From Desulfosudis oleivorans Hxd3 (GTDB lineage: Bacteria; Desulfobacterota; Desulfobacteria; Desulfobacterales; Desulfosudaceae), in assembly GCF_000018405.1 (NCBI RefSeq), contig NC_009943.1, forward strand, positions 1,181,001-1,245,000: 64,000 nt of DNA, given 5' to 3'. Position 1 is the first letter of the stretch. Each line of letters begins with the position of its first letter. The notes beneath the pieces are model-generated. The model made no database searches. It saw only the letters and a program-made list of their open reading frames with translations, and was not told the origin of the DNA. A program made the position numbers and the translations under genes. This document shows, in pieces, positions 51,946-60,569 of this stretch.

Positions 51946-53366
51946 TTTTCACCTCCTGTCACGGTGGTGTCGCCTGCGTCCGCCCACGAGCCGTCCGGCC
52001 GCATCACCGTGATACCCGCCTGTTCTGGCAGGATATTGCCAAACCCCAGTGCGCCGGAGCGGTCTTTCCATACAAAAAAATCTTTTCCGTATTTCTTGCC
52101 CACATGGTCCGGGCTGGTAACGCTGTAAGCGAGGGGGTTCTCCAGAATATCAGCCGGTGTCGTCTGTGCGGTGTCTACCCACCGGCCTGCGCGGTAGACG
52201 GCAAGCTGACCCTGATCCGGATAGGTGACATTGCCGAAGCCCAGTGCGCCGGATTTGTCTTTCCATGTTAGATGGGTACCGGTATATTTTTGTACCATAT
52301 CATTTGTATCTGAGAATGGCGGCGACAGCCAACTTTCCGCTGGTTTATTGATCTGCTGTTCACTCGCCTTGACCCACTGTTCATTCTGGTAAACCAAGCC
52401 CTCTTCTTTTTCAGGGTAACTCACGTTGCCGAAGCCCATGGCGCCGCTTTGGTCCTTCCAGGCCAGGTAAGTTCTGCCGTACTTGCGGGCCAGGTCGGCA
52501 TCCTCCGGCTGCAGGCCGCTGGTTTGAACGGGTTGTGCGACAGCCGTTTCCTCCTGGGTGCGCTGAACCCGGATCCATTTACCTTTTCGATAGATCAGGT
52601 TGTCCTCACCTCCGGGATACATCACGTTGCCGAACCCCAGTGCGCCTGTCTCGGTCTTCCACGTCAGGTGTCTGCCGGCCACTGCCTCATCCACATCCTC
52701 TGCATCCTCCACCGGTGTGTAAACCACAGGGGGCGCCTTTTCCTTCTCTTCCGGCGCCGGCCCCTGTTTTCCTGCTGCCGCCAGGGAAGCAAGCAGTTGC
52801 TCTTTTAGGGCTTCCAGCTCCTCTTTGGTTGCCGTGCGTTCCGGTATCGGTTCCGGTGGCCTTGCGACAGTGTCTTGCCTTCGGGTTGATGAACGCCGGG
52901 CGCCGGCCTGTGACGACGCCGCCCCGGAAGACGCGGGACGTCTTTCGGCCGCTGCCGTCCGGACTTGCCCGTCGGCTCCCACATCCAGGGGTCTTAACTG
53001 ACTGTCCACAAAAGCAGTATAGGGCCTGTGATCAATGACTACTGTCTTGGTCAGCCGAAAGTTGTTTTGGTCAAACGCGTATTCCCAATTCACCTCATCG
53101 ATAAACGCCCGATCCTGAATGTGATTCGGGTAAAGAGCGTCCAGCGTCTCCGGATACTTATTGTGCTGTGCCCTGTAGTTATTAATGGCCATGCCCATGT
53201 AGGTGAGCCCGGCTTTTGGGCTTTTCTGGGCCGCCAAAGTCATGCCGCTGAAGGTCTGTGCTACATATTGGTTCTCGTCTTCTTTATTTTTGAAGTGTCG
53301 ATAAACCAGGAAGGCGATCCAAATCGCCACTATCACCAGAAAGACTATAGCCCATTTTTTTTTCAT
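51942..53366 (-). CDS. TM-anchored protein with four WK..GALGFGN repeats
   Basis: 474 residues. One N-terminal membrane helix (about 5-22) is followed by a pilin-like segment (NNYRAQHNKYPETLDALYP at about 62-80) that resembles the GspG family but lacks a prepilin cleavage site. A low-complexity linker rich in Ala, Pro, Arg and Glu covers about 130-230. Four repeats of about 65 residues follow, at about 231-267, 297-334, 363-399 and 427-465. Each is centred on W-K-x-x-[ST]-G-A-[LM]-G-F-G-N and followed by a YP, then a tyrosine or valine strand and a terminal W (GKWIRV, EQWVKA, GRWVDT, GSWADA). I do not recognise this repeat. It is coupled to the pilin gene by a four-base overlap. Confidence 0.75.
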   Translation of the reverse strand: MKKKWAIVFLVIVAIWIAFLVYRHFKNKEDENQYVAQTFSGMTLAAQKSPKAGLTYMGMAINNYRAQHNKYPETLDALYPNHIQDRAFIDEVNWEYAFDQNNFRLTKTVVIDHRPYTAFVDSQLRPLDVGADGQVRTAAAERRPASSGAASSQAGARRSSTRRQDTVARPPEPIPERTATKEELEALKEQLLASLAAAGKQGPAPEEKEKAPPVVYTPVEDAEDVDEAVAGRHLTWKTETGALGFGNVMYPGGEDNLIYRKGKWIRVQRTQEETAVAQPVQTSGLQPEDADLARKYGRTYLAWKDQSGAMGFGNVSYPEKEEGLVYQNEQWVKASEQQINKPAESWLSPPFSDTNDMVQKYTGTHLTWKDKSGALGFGNVTYPDQGQLAVYRAGRWVDTAQTTPADILENPLAYSVTSPDHVGKKYGKDFFVWKDRSGALGFGNILPEQAGITVMRPDGSWADAGDTTVTGGEK

Positions 53367-53653
53367 GGCTGCCAGTCACGCCTTGTTTTTTGTTTGTGGC
53401 CCAGCTTCGCCGGCTTGATGGTGTTGAAAATAGGGTTCACGGTCAACTTTCGGTTTTTCGCCGGGGTCAAAGAATGTTATGCAAAAAGCATACCGCCAGC
53501 AGGGAAACGAAAGCACAGAAAAGGCCTTGGTTTTTATGCTGATTTTTAAAATTTAATGGTCTTTCCGTGCGGCAGTGTCACATCCCGGGCCGGATGTTGT
53601 CATATTTTGTAATGGTTACGACATTTTTTGTTCGGCAACAGCGGTGCCGCTGT
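53367..53653. other. 287-base gene-free gap
   Basis: No gene is seen. There is an 8+8 base-pair inverted repeat (AACAGCGG / CCGCTGTT, two-base loop) at 53637-53654 that overlaps the stop codon of the upstream minus-strand gene. There is no T run on the minus-strand side, so it is not an ordinary terminator. A promoter for the repeat-protein gene may lie here, but I could not pick one out. Confidence 0.35.
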
Positions 53654-56098
53654 TTATGGCCGGACGGCCCGTACCGCACCGCACTGCTCCAGATCCATCT
53701 CTGCCTTTTCCCAGGTGCCTTCCGCCGTTCGTTTGACTGTGTTTACTTTCTGGTGCCAGGCTGCGGAAAAAACTTCCGACGTCCAGTACCAGGGAGCCCC
53801 GGCCGCTGGAAACGCGGGCCTGTCATTGTATATGACCAGCAGCTCATTGGGCTTGGGCAGTCGCCAGTCGGTGTATCCACCGGTTTTGAGACTTTTTACA
53901 TACATCGCCGCTGTTTTGTAATTCATGCACTGTTCCGCCATGGCCGAAGAGTCCAGCATGGCCCACGTCAGCTTGGTCTGCGTGTCAAAAATACAGTCGG
54001 CGGGCCGTTCCAGGTACCGGCCTTTTGTCGCCGACAGTTTTTTGCGTATCTCAACCCGCATGCGTTCCAGTTGCTCCCGTTTTTCCTGTTGCTGCTCCAT
54101 CAGGCTTTGCTGCTGCTGAAGGGTCTGAAGCACTTTTGCCTCTTCTACCTCCAGCCATGCCAGCAGTTCCTGAGCGTCCTTGCGATAGGCCTGGGGTGGA
54201 TTGGTCTCAACATACCGGCGCATTCGGGCTGTTCTGTCGAAAATGGAGTTGCGGCTGTCCTGAATATAGGCCAGGGTCTGTTCCCACTCCATTTTTTGTC
54301 GCTTACCGGTTTCGATGGCGGCCAGTCTGGCGGTTACGGTACCTTTCACCGGACTGTCGGGATATGTTTTCAGGAAATTCTGGTAGAGCCCTTTGACAAC
54401 TGTGATATCGCTCCCCGCATCCTTGACTTTTTCCATCAGGTTTGCCAAGGCGGCCTGGCCTTCCATGAGAGCCTGGGATCGCTCAACGGCCGCTGTTCGC
54501 GGGTGGTTCGGGAAGTGTCGGGCAAAGTATTTACACAGCTTGATGCATGATTCCCAGTTTTTCTCATTGTCGCACTCAGCTTGAGATTTGACGATGTGAG
54601 CGTAAAAGTCTTCACCCAGATCAGAAAGCATGCGCCGGACATTCTGGGTGTTCTCTCCCCTTGGGTAGGCTTCGATGTAGGCCTTATAAGCAGCAATACG
54701 GGCGCTGAAGTCATTTTTCGGAATTTGTTGCAGCTTACCGTATTCGGCGTCTTTCATGATTGCCGGAATATCGGCCATGCGTTTTTGGATCTCTTCCGCA
54801 TAAACACTCTCCGGGTACTTATCAAGAAAATCGTTGTAGAGGGCCAGCGCTTTTTCTTCAAAGGCGTCATCAATAGACAGGTCGCTGGTTTTCTGGAGGG
54901 TGGCGTCAAAGGCCTGGATCTCCATCTCTCTAGCGACATCCAGTTTCTGTTTTTCTGCGGCGGACTTATAAGGGCTGTCGGGATGAGTCGTGATATAGGC
55001 GTCCAACGCGGCCAGCTTTTTCTCCAGTGCGCCCGCCTTCCGGACCTCAGTGAGCGCCTGTTCGTACTGGCGTTTGACCAGCCATGGCCTGGCTTCAAAA
55101 AACCAGAGGCAGGCAAGGATCAGGAGAACCAGGATTACCACCACTATTTTGAAGGTGAGGGAAATCCGCCGCTTGCGCCTGAGTACCTTGCTGGCATCGG
55201 TGATTTTACCCGACGCCTTGAGTTGCTCAAGTGTCTCCAGCGCGGCCGGCTGTGTCTCTTCGTCCGGGGGCGGGGCATCTTTTTGCTCTTTTGTCGGCTT
55301 CTTTTTTGCGGCCTTATCTTGCAGCCCTTCAGTGGCGGTTGCTTCCAGTTCCAGTTTTTCCCCGGCGGGTGTCACCGGAATGCTGGCGGCCTTTTGAATG
55401 GCGATTTTGCCTTTTTTGGGTTTTTTGCCGGCTTTTTCATCTTTGCGTTTCAACCCTTCCATGAGCAGGGTCATCAGCGGGGCAGTAATCTCTTTTTTCC
55501 GGTCCGGCACCGCATTTTCTATTTCTATGGAGGGGCTGCTCCAGGAAAGGATCTCAAACACCGCCTCTTCACCGGAGAGGCTGTCTGTTTCCGCCGCAAT
55601 CAGGGCGCCTTTGACAAGAAAAAGGTGGCCCTTTTTTTCTTCGGTTTTTATCCGCAGGGTGCAGGAGGTGCGCTCCATTTCGGACATCTGAAGAAAGGAG
55701 GCCAGGCTGATACCGTGAATCGCGCCGCCCACGCCGCTTTCCATTTCGTCAAACAGCCTGTCCGCCAGGGCCTTGAAGTCCACCGGTTTTTCAAAATAGC
55801 GCACCGGGCCGATGGCTTTGAGAGCGGTTTCGATCTCACCTGTTTCAAATGCGGTCATCACCATCAGGGGCAGACGGGAGTGGCTTTGGGCTACGAATTT
55901 GAGCACCTCGATATCCGCCGGTGAAGGCTTGACAAGGTCGATCAATGCGATGTCAACCTTTATCTTGCCGGCGATATCGTCCAGTTCTCCGACCTTCTCG
56001 GCCGTGAGAATTTCAAAATCAGTGGTGTGTTCCGACAGAAGGCTTGAAACAATATTGAGTGTGATGGTATCGATATTGATGGCAAGAATTTTTTTCAT
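53654..56098 (-). CDS. receiver-like / DUF4388 / transmembrane / Lcl-domain chimera
   Basis: 814 residues from the ATG at 56098, set by AGAGGGG. Domains in order: a CheY-like receiver (about 3-118) with the phosphoacceptor Asp54, Thr82 and Lys104 in place but only one Asp (10) of the usual acidic pair; a DUF4388/PATAN domain (about 125-215); an Ala/Lys/Glu linker; a transmembrane helix (about 330-350); a long helical region with TPR-like repeats (about 350-690); and a C-terminal Lcl/DUF1566 domain (about 694-814). The Lcl domain shows DTQTKLTWAMLDSS, GYTDWRLPKPNELLVIY and YWTSEVF. The receiver and DUF4388 parts would be cytoplasmic, the repeats and the Lcl domain outside. I know no named family with this order. 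It precedes the repeat protein, pilin and gspF genes. Confidence 0.75.
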   Translation of the reverse strand: MKKILAINIDTITLNIVSSLLSEHTTDFEILTAEKVGELDDIAGKIKVDIALIDLVKPSPADIEVLKFVAQSHSRLPLMVMTAFETGEIETALKAIGPVRYFEKPVDFKALADRLFDEMESGVGGAIHGISLASFLQMSEMERTSCTLRIKTEEKKGHLFLVKGALIAAETDSLSGEEAVFEILSWSSPSIEIENAVPDRKKEITAPLMTLLMEGLKRKDEKAGKKPKKGKIAIQKAASIPVTPAGEKLELEATATEGLQDKAAKKKPTKEQKDAPPPDEETQPAALETLEQLKASGKITDASKVLRRKRRISLTFKIVVVILVLLILACLWFFEARPWLVKRQYEQALTEVRKAGALEKKLAALDAYITTHPDSPYKSAAEKQKLDVAREMEIQAFDATLQKTSDLSIDDAFEEKALALYNDFLDKYPESVYAEEIQKRMADIPAIMKDAEYGKLQQIPKNDFSARIAAYKAYIEAYPRGENTQNVRRMLSDLGEDFYAHIVKSQAECDNEKNWESCIKLCKYFARHFPNHPRTAAVERSQALMEGQAALANLMEKVKDAGSDITVVKGLYQNFLKTYPDSPVKGTVTARLAAIETGKRQKMEWEQTLAYIQDSRNSIFDRTARMRRYVETNPPQAYRKDAQELLAWLEVEEAKVLQTLQQQQSLMEQQQEKREQLERMRVEIRKKLSATKGRYLERPADCIFDTQTKLTWAMLDSSAMAEQCMNYKTAAMYVKSLKTGGYTDWRLPKPNELLVIYNDRPAFPAAGAPWYWTSEVFSAAWHQKVNTVKRTAEGTWEKAEMDLEQCGAVRAVRP

Positions 56099-56323
56099 TA
56101 ACCCCTCTTTTGCCGGTGTCAGTATGTGGATCAAGGTTGGCTGCAAACAGCCCAATTCTCTTTTTTTTAACGTAAATTATTAGGAAAATCAAGGAGAAAT
56201 TGGTGTGGCAGCTGCCGCGAAAAAGGGCGGTGCGGCCCGGCATAAAGGCCTTGCCTATTTGCCGGGGGCGGTGATAGAAACATCTGTCAGGTACCGGTCA
56301 AAAAATTTCTGCTTGGAGCAAGA

Positions 56324-57313
56324 ATGAACAAACTCGTCAATTCCCGGGGCACCATTGATTTTGGGGTGATGGAAGACCCTGTGGAACAGATCAATTATCT
56401 GGATTATGATTTGCGGACCCCCATGGGTCGGTCCCGGTCGATACTGGCAAGAAAAATGCTGTTCAAACAGTTTTCTTTTGCCGGTATCGACACCCCGGAC
56501 GTCTGTGTCGGCATGGCCGTAGTGGACCTCAAATATGCCGCCAACGCCTTTTTTTATGTTTATGACAAGGCAGGGCGTGAAATGGTTGAGACAAAACAGA
56601 CGAGCCTGCCTTTTTTCGTTCATATTCCAACGGAGCCGGAAACCGGCAGGGCGGTATTTGAGTCCCGGCGGCTTGCCATCCGCATCAGCCCGGAGCGCAT
56701 ATTTGCCGAAACAGCTGATGCCCGGATCGATGCCCGGTTGTGCGGTGAAAAGGTCGCCCCTCTTCGGATCTGCACCCGCACCGGATTCCGGGGGTGGACC
56801 TTTACCCGGAAAGCCGCATCGGTGCCGGTGTCGGGAACACTTTGCGTAAAGGGCCGGAACCATGTGCTGGCGCCGGAAAGCGCTCTGGCCGTCACCGACT
56901 GGACCGCAGGCTACCTGCGGCGCCACACGTTCTGGAACTGGGCTGCGGCCGCGGCTTTACTGCCGGACGGCCGGCGGTTCGGCATGAACCTCTCCTGCGG
57001 CGTAAACGAGACCGAGGCAACAGAAAACGTGTTGTGGGTGGACGGTCTTCAAACCAAGGTGGACCATGTGCGGTTCCGTTACGACCAGCGGAACGTGGAC
57101 CGGCCGTGGCAGGTGGTCTCAGCGGACGGAAAGGTGGATCTGACCTTCTCATCAGTGGCTGCCCGGTCCGAACATTTGAATGTACTGGCGGTGGCCTCCC
57201 GGTTCACCCAGTTCATCGGAACGTTTTCCGGCCATGTAACGGATGACCGCCAGGGCCGGATTGAACTCTCCGGCTGCCCTGGATGGACCGAGGAACACTA
57301 TGCCAAGTGGTAG
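56324..57313 (+). CDS. DUF2804 domain protein
   Basis: 329 residues matching DUF2804, a family of about 320-350 residues with an almost all-beta lipocalin-like or CrtC-like fold. Typical segments are WNWAAAAALLPDGRRFGMNLSCGVNETEATENVLW and a final TQFIGTFSGHVT. No biochemical activity is established, though the fold resembles hydrolases/hydratases of carotenoid or lipid substrates. A DUF166-like gene follows 21 bases downstream, probably in one operon. Confidence 0.78.
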   Translation: MNKLVNSRGTIDFGVMEDPVEQINYLDYDLRTPMGRSRSILARKMLFKQFSFAGIDTPDVCVGMAVVDLKYAANAFFYVYDKAGREMVETKQTSLPFFVHIPTEPETGRAVFESRRLAIRISPERIFAETADARIDARLCGEKVAPLRICTRTGFRGWTFTRKAASVPVSGTLCVKGRNHVLAPESALAVTDWTAGYLRRHTFWNWAAAAALLPDGRRFGMNLSCGVNETEATENVLWVDGLQTKVDHVRFRYDQRNVDRPWQVVSADGKVDLTFSSVAARSEHLNVLAVASRFTQFIGTFSGHVTDDRQGRIELSGCPGWTEEHYAKW

Positions 57314-57334
57314 GACACAGGGATTTGACTCACT

Positions 57335-57991
57335 ATGAACAGATCTGAAGAAAAGAATATACAGCGGCTGCTGGTGCTTCAGCAGCGGGGTCGGGGAGAG
57401 ACCAAGACCGCCGGAATCAAAGCTTACGGCCAGGACAGGTTTCATATCGACCTGGTTTCAGTGGAGGAAAGGCTGCCGGCTGTTATTGAAGATACATCAG
57501 CCTATCTGCCCGAAACCATTGATGCGGACCTGGTGCTTGATTACCTGGCGCATCCCGATCTCTCCTGCGATCTTGCCGACAAGTGCCGCGACCGGGGCAT
57601 TCCTGTCATCGCGTCCGGGAAAAAATATAAAAACAGGTGGGTTTATACGCCGCCCATCTGCTGCGCTCTGCCCCGGCAGGCTGATGCGGGGCCGTATGGC
57701 CAGCGGTTTGGATATCCCGAGTTCGCCGTGACCCTTTCAGCGGACAACCGTATCAAGGATGTACGGGTGGTGCGGGGCGCTCCCTGCGGCGCCTCCTGGA
57801 AGGCGGCGGAAAAGATGCGGGGGCTGCCCGCCTCCGATGCGGTTGTGCGAATCGGTCTTGAGACACAGTTCTTCTGTTCGGCAGACCCGGCCGGGTGGGA
57901 CCCATTGTGGGGGAAAAGCCCGGTCCACCTGGCGGCGGACCTGCATGCCCATGCCTTTATAAAGGCGGTGGAAGAGGGACGGAAACGATGA
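57335..57991 (+). CDS. DUF166-like protein
   Basis: 218 residues that resemble the DUF166 family found mainly in archaea and anaerobes. Recognisable points are LVLDYLAHPDLS, the Cys-containing TPPICCALP, and VVRGAPCGASWKAAEKM. DUF166 proteins have a thymidylate-synthase-like name in databases, but no proven reaction. It is in a likely two-gene unit with the DUF2804 gene. The family call is moderate. Confidence 0.55.
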   Translation: MNRSEEKNIQRLLVLQQRGRGETKTAGIKAYGQDRFHIDLVSVEERLPAVIEDTSAYLPETIDADLVLDYLAHPDLSCDLADKCRDRGIPVIASGKKYKNRWVYTPPICCALPRQADAGPYGQRFGYPEFAVTLSADNRIKDVRVVRGAPCGASWKAAEKMRGLPASDAVVRIGLETQFFCSADPAGWDPLWGKSPVHLAADLHAHAFIKAVEEGRKR

Positions 57992-57999
57992 TTTGCGGG

Positions 58000-58359
58000 C
58001 TATGATGGGTTGCCGGTTTTTGCTTTCATGAATACGGCAATATAGCGGTCCAGGATTTCCCGTCCTGCCTCATCAACAGCGAAAAACTCTACACCGGTCT
58101 GGTAGCATGATCCCCCACTGCATTGGGAGTGGGCCACCTTTCCGCTGATGTAGACAAACTCACCGTCCAGGACAATGGTCATGGCCAGTTTCTGGTCCTT
58201 GTCGATGGGGAAAGGGGTTTCCAGCAGTGCCCCGCCCTTTGAAATATTGAGGGCCCGGCCTTTGCCCGTACCGGCAAGAATGTTGTTGCTGTACACGCAC
58301 ACCTCAGAGGGTGCCATTGCGTCAAAACGGATGTGCTTGCGTTTTTCGTTTGTTGCCAT
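58000..58359 (-). CDS. PilZ-domain c-di-GMP receptor
   Basis: 119 residues, a single PilZ domain. The c-di-GMP-binding motifs are KRKHIRF near residue 6 (R-x3-R type, here K-x-K-x-x-R) and the second motif NISKGGALLET (N-x-S-x2-G), about 30 residues on. Two cysteines lie in CSGGSC. Such proteins bind c-di-GMP and then regulate motility, secretion or polysaccharide partners. It ends nine bases from the end of the convergent DUF166-like gene. Confidence 0.85.
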   Translation of the reverse strand: MATNEKRKHIRFDAMAPSEVCVYSNNILAGTGKGRALNISKGGALLETPFPIDKDQKLAMTIVLDGEFVYISGKVAHSQCSGGSCYQTGVEFFAVDEAGREILDRYIAVFMKAKTGNPS

Positions 58360-58801
58360 GGCTGCACCTTTTCAAAAGAGGGGTGGTGGGTGGAACCGTT
58401 GATACCGGCCGTGTTGTGTGGCGGGTTTTGAGACGGGCTGACGCCGGCAAAGTGGACCGCGCCTCTTTTTACTTTCGAATCAAGCAGGTTAAATCATAGC
58501 AGAGAGGCGGGGCGCTTGCAATTGTTTTTGAGCGCCGGGCGTCTTGATTCTTGCCTGTTTCCCGGAACAGGGGCGCGGCCGGGTCGAGACGGGTTCACAG
58601 GCGATGGTTGCACCGGCGTCCGGTATGCGAAAAACGGTGAAAACCGGCAGACCGGTCCGATATTCTTTCCGTAATCCTTTCAGACCGGCAAAAATCGCCT
58701 GTTATCCGGCTTTCCGGTTTGTTGACGCATGCCGGATGCCTGTGATAGCATACGCCAAAAATTAATTTTTTAATATTTTTCAATAAGATAAGGAGGGTTC
58801 A
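58360..58801. other. 442-base gene-free region with one promoter
   Basis: No convincing gene. An open frame at 58544-58765 has no ribosome site and no recognisable protein. The last 80 bases are AT-rich and carry the promoter at 58722-58751 for the disulfide reductase gene. The rest is ordinary GC-rich sequence in which I see no repeat or RNA structure. Confidence 0.45.
58722..58751 (+). promoter_or_regulatory. promoter of the CoA-disulfide-reductase-like gene
   Basis: TTGACG (58722-58727), an 18-base spacer and TAGCAT (58746-58751). The start would fall about 40 bases ahead of the ATG at 58802, which is preceded by AAGGAGGG. Confidence 0.5.
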
Positions 58802-60517
58802 ATGTCTCGGCGAATTGTGGTGGTCGGCGGTGTGGCACTGGGATCAAAGGCCGCTTGCAGGGCAAAACGGGTGGACCCGGAAGCAGACGTCTATCTGATC
58901 GACAGGGATGAGTATATTTCCTATGGGGGGTGCGGTATTCCGTTCTATATTTCTGGTGATGTCAGTGATGTGTCCGAGCTGCGCTCCACCAGTTTTCACA
59001 TGCTGCGCGATGAACGCTTTTTTCTGAAAGACAAAGGCGTCGTGGCCCTGACCGGCACAGAGGTGACCCGCATTGACCGGCAGGGCAAAACCGTGGCGAT
59101 TCGGCGAAAAGATGGCACAACGGATACGCTTGCCTATGACAAGCTGGTCCTTGCCACGGGCACCACCCCGCGTATGCTGCCGTTGCCCGGACGGGACCTG
59201 GAAAACGTTTTTACCGTGGCCAACCTTCACGACGCCCTGGCGATCAAAGAGAAGGTGACCGAGGGAAGCATTGGAAAAGCGGTGGTGGTGGGCGGCGGTT
59301 TCATAGGGCTGGAGATGGCCGAAGCCCTGGCCGACATGTGGGAGATCGAGACATCCATAGTGGAGGTGTTTGACCAGATCATGCCGGGGTTCGTCAGTCC
59401 CTCTCTTGCCACCATGGCCAGAAAAACGATCGAGGACAAGGGCGTCCGGGTGTACACTTCGGAAAAGGTGGAAGCCCTTGTCGGTGAAGGCGCCGTCTCC
59501 GCGGTAAAAACAGATAAACGGACACTGGACGCGGACATGGTCATCATGGCCGTGGGCGTGGTACCCAACACCGGCCTGGCAAAGGAGGCCGGGCTTGAGG
59601 TGACGCCCCAGGGATGGATCGTGGTCAACGACCAGATGCAGACCTCGGACCCGGACATCTATTCCGGCGGCGACTGCGCTGCCGTAAAAAACCTTGTGAC
59701 CGGGGAATTGGGCTATTTCCCGTTGGGCTCCATGGCCAACCGGCAGGGCCGGGTGATCGGTACCAACGTAACCGGCGGGTCAGCCCGGTTTGACGGTGCC
59801 GTTGGCAGCTTTGTGGTAAAGATTTTCGACAACGCGTTGGCCGGCGCCGGCCTGACCGCGGACCGGGCAAGTGCCGCCGGGTTTGATGCCGTTGGCATTC
59901 AGGTGGCCCAGTTTGACCGGGCCCATTTTTATATTGAAAAAGAGGTGATTTTTCTGGAGCTGGTGGTGGACGAAAAAACGCGGCGGGTTCTGGGCATTCA
60001 GGGGTTCGGCGGCAAAGACAGCGGCATGGTGGCCCGTATCAACGCGGTGGCCCCCCTGCTGAAATACAAGCCCGGGGTGGAGGAGATCAGCAACCTGGAA
60101 CTGGCCTACTCCCCGCCGTTTGCCTCGGCCATGGATATTATCAACGCCTTGGGCAACGCGGCCTCCAACTATCTGGACGGCCGGTACCGGCCCATGACCA
60201 TGGAGGCGTTTGCCGCCTGCTGGGAAAATCGCTCCTGCGGCGACACCTTCTTTCTGGACTGCCGGGCCAATGCCGATGCCCAGCCCTTTGCCGACAAGTA
60301 TCCAGAGATATGGAAGAGCATTCCCCACGATCAGCTTGTCGACCGCATGGATGAAGTGCCAAAAGGCAAGAAACTGGTGCTGCTCTGCAACACCGGGGTC
60401 CGTTCCTACGAGGCCCAGCTGAACCTGAACGCGAAAGGGATTACCGACAATGTCAGTGCAGGGGCCGGCATTGCCGGTCTTAAAACATGGGGTGTGGATT
60501 TCGGGCTGGATAAATAA
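58802..60517 (+). CDS. CoA-disulfide reductase-like flavoprotein with rhodanese domain
   Basis: 571 residues. The FAD-binding start is VVVGGVALGSKAA, and the redox-active Cys44 lies in SYGGCGIPFYISG, as in CoA-disulfide reductase and NADH oxidase/NPSR. A second nucleotide motif, VVVGGGFIGLEMAEALAD, binds NAD(P)H. The C-terminal 110 residues or so are a rhodanese domain with the active Cys in LLCNTGVRS. Such fusions (CoADR-Rhd) reduce CoA disulfide, persulfide or polysulfide with NADH and are common in sulfur-metabolising bacteria. The ribosome site AAGGAGGG is very good. The CMD-family gene 52 bases on is probably co-transcribed. Confidence 0.9.
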   Translation: MSRRIVVVGGVALGSKAACRAKRVDPEADVYLIDRDEYISYGGCGIPFYISGDVSDVSELRSTSFHMLRDERFFLKDKGVVALTGTEVTRIDRQGKTVAIRRKDGTTDTLAYDKLVLATGTTPRMLPLPGRDLENVFTVANLHDALAIKEKVTEGSIGKAVVVGGGFIGLEMAEALADMWEIETSIVEVFDQIMPGFVSPSLATMARKTIEDKGVRVYTSEKVEALVGEGAVSAVKTDKRTLDADMVIMAVGVVPNTGLAKEAGLEVTPQGWIVVNDQMQTSDPDIYSGGDCAAVKNLVTGELGYFPLGSMANRQGRVIGTNVTGGSARFDGAVGSFVVKIFDNALAGAGLTADRASAAGFDAVGIQVAQFDRAHFYIEKEVIFLELVVDEKTRRVLGIQGFGGKDSGMVARINAVAPLLKYKPGVEEISNLELAYSPPFASAMDIINALGNAASNYLDGRYRPMTMEAFAACWENRSCGDTFFLDCRANADAQPFADKYPEIWKSIPHDQLVDRMDEVPKGKKLVLLCNTGVRSYEAQLNLNAKGITDNVSAGAGIAGLKTWGVDFGLDK

Positions 60518-60569
60518 TTCGGACAGACGCCTCAAAACCCGCTCAGCTTTTTAAACAAAAGGAGACGAC

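Noticed and set aside
53637-53654. AACAGCGG/CCGCTGTT hairpin considered as the terminator of the receiver-Lcl gene
   Set aside because: It overlaps the stop codon, its loop is only two bases, and the minus-strand 3' side is A-rich, not T-rich.
58544-58765. A 73-codon frame in the gap before the disulfide reductase gene
   Set aside because: No ribosome site, no similarity that I recognise, and it overlaps the likely promoter at 58722-58751.
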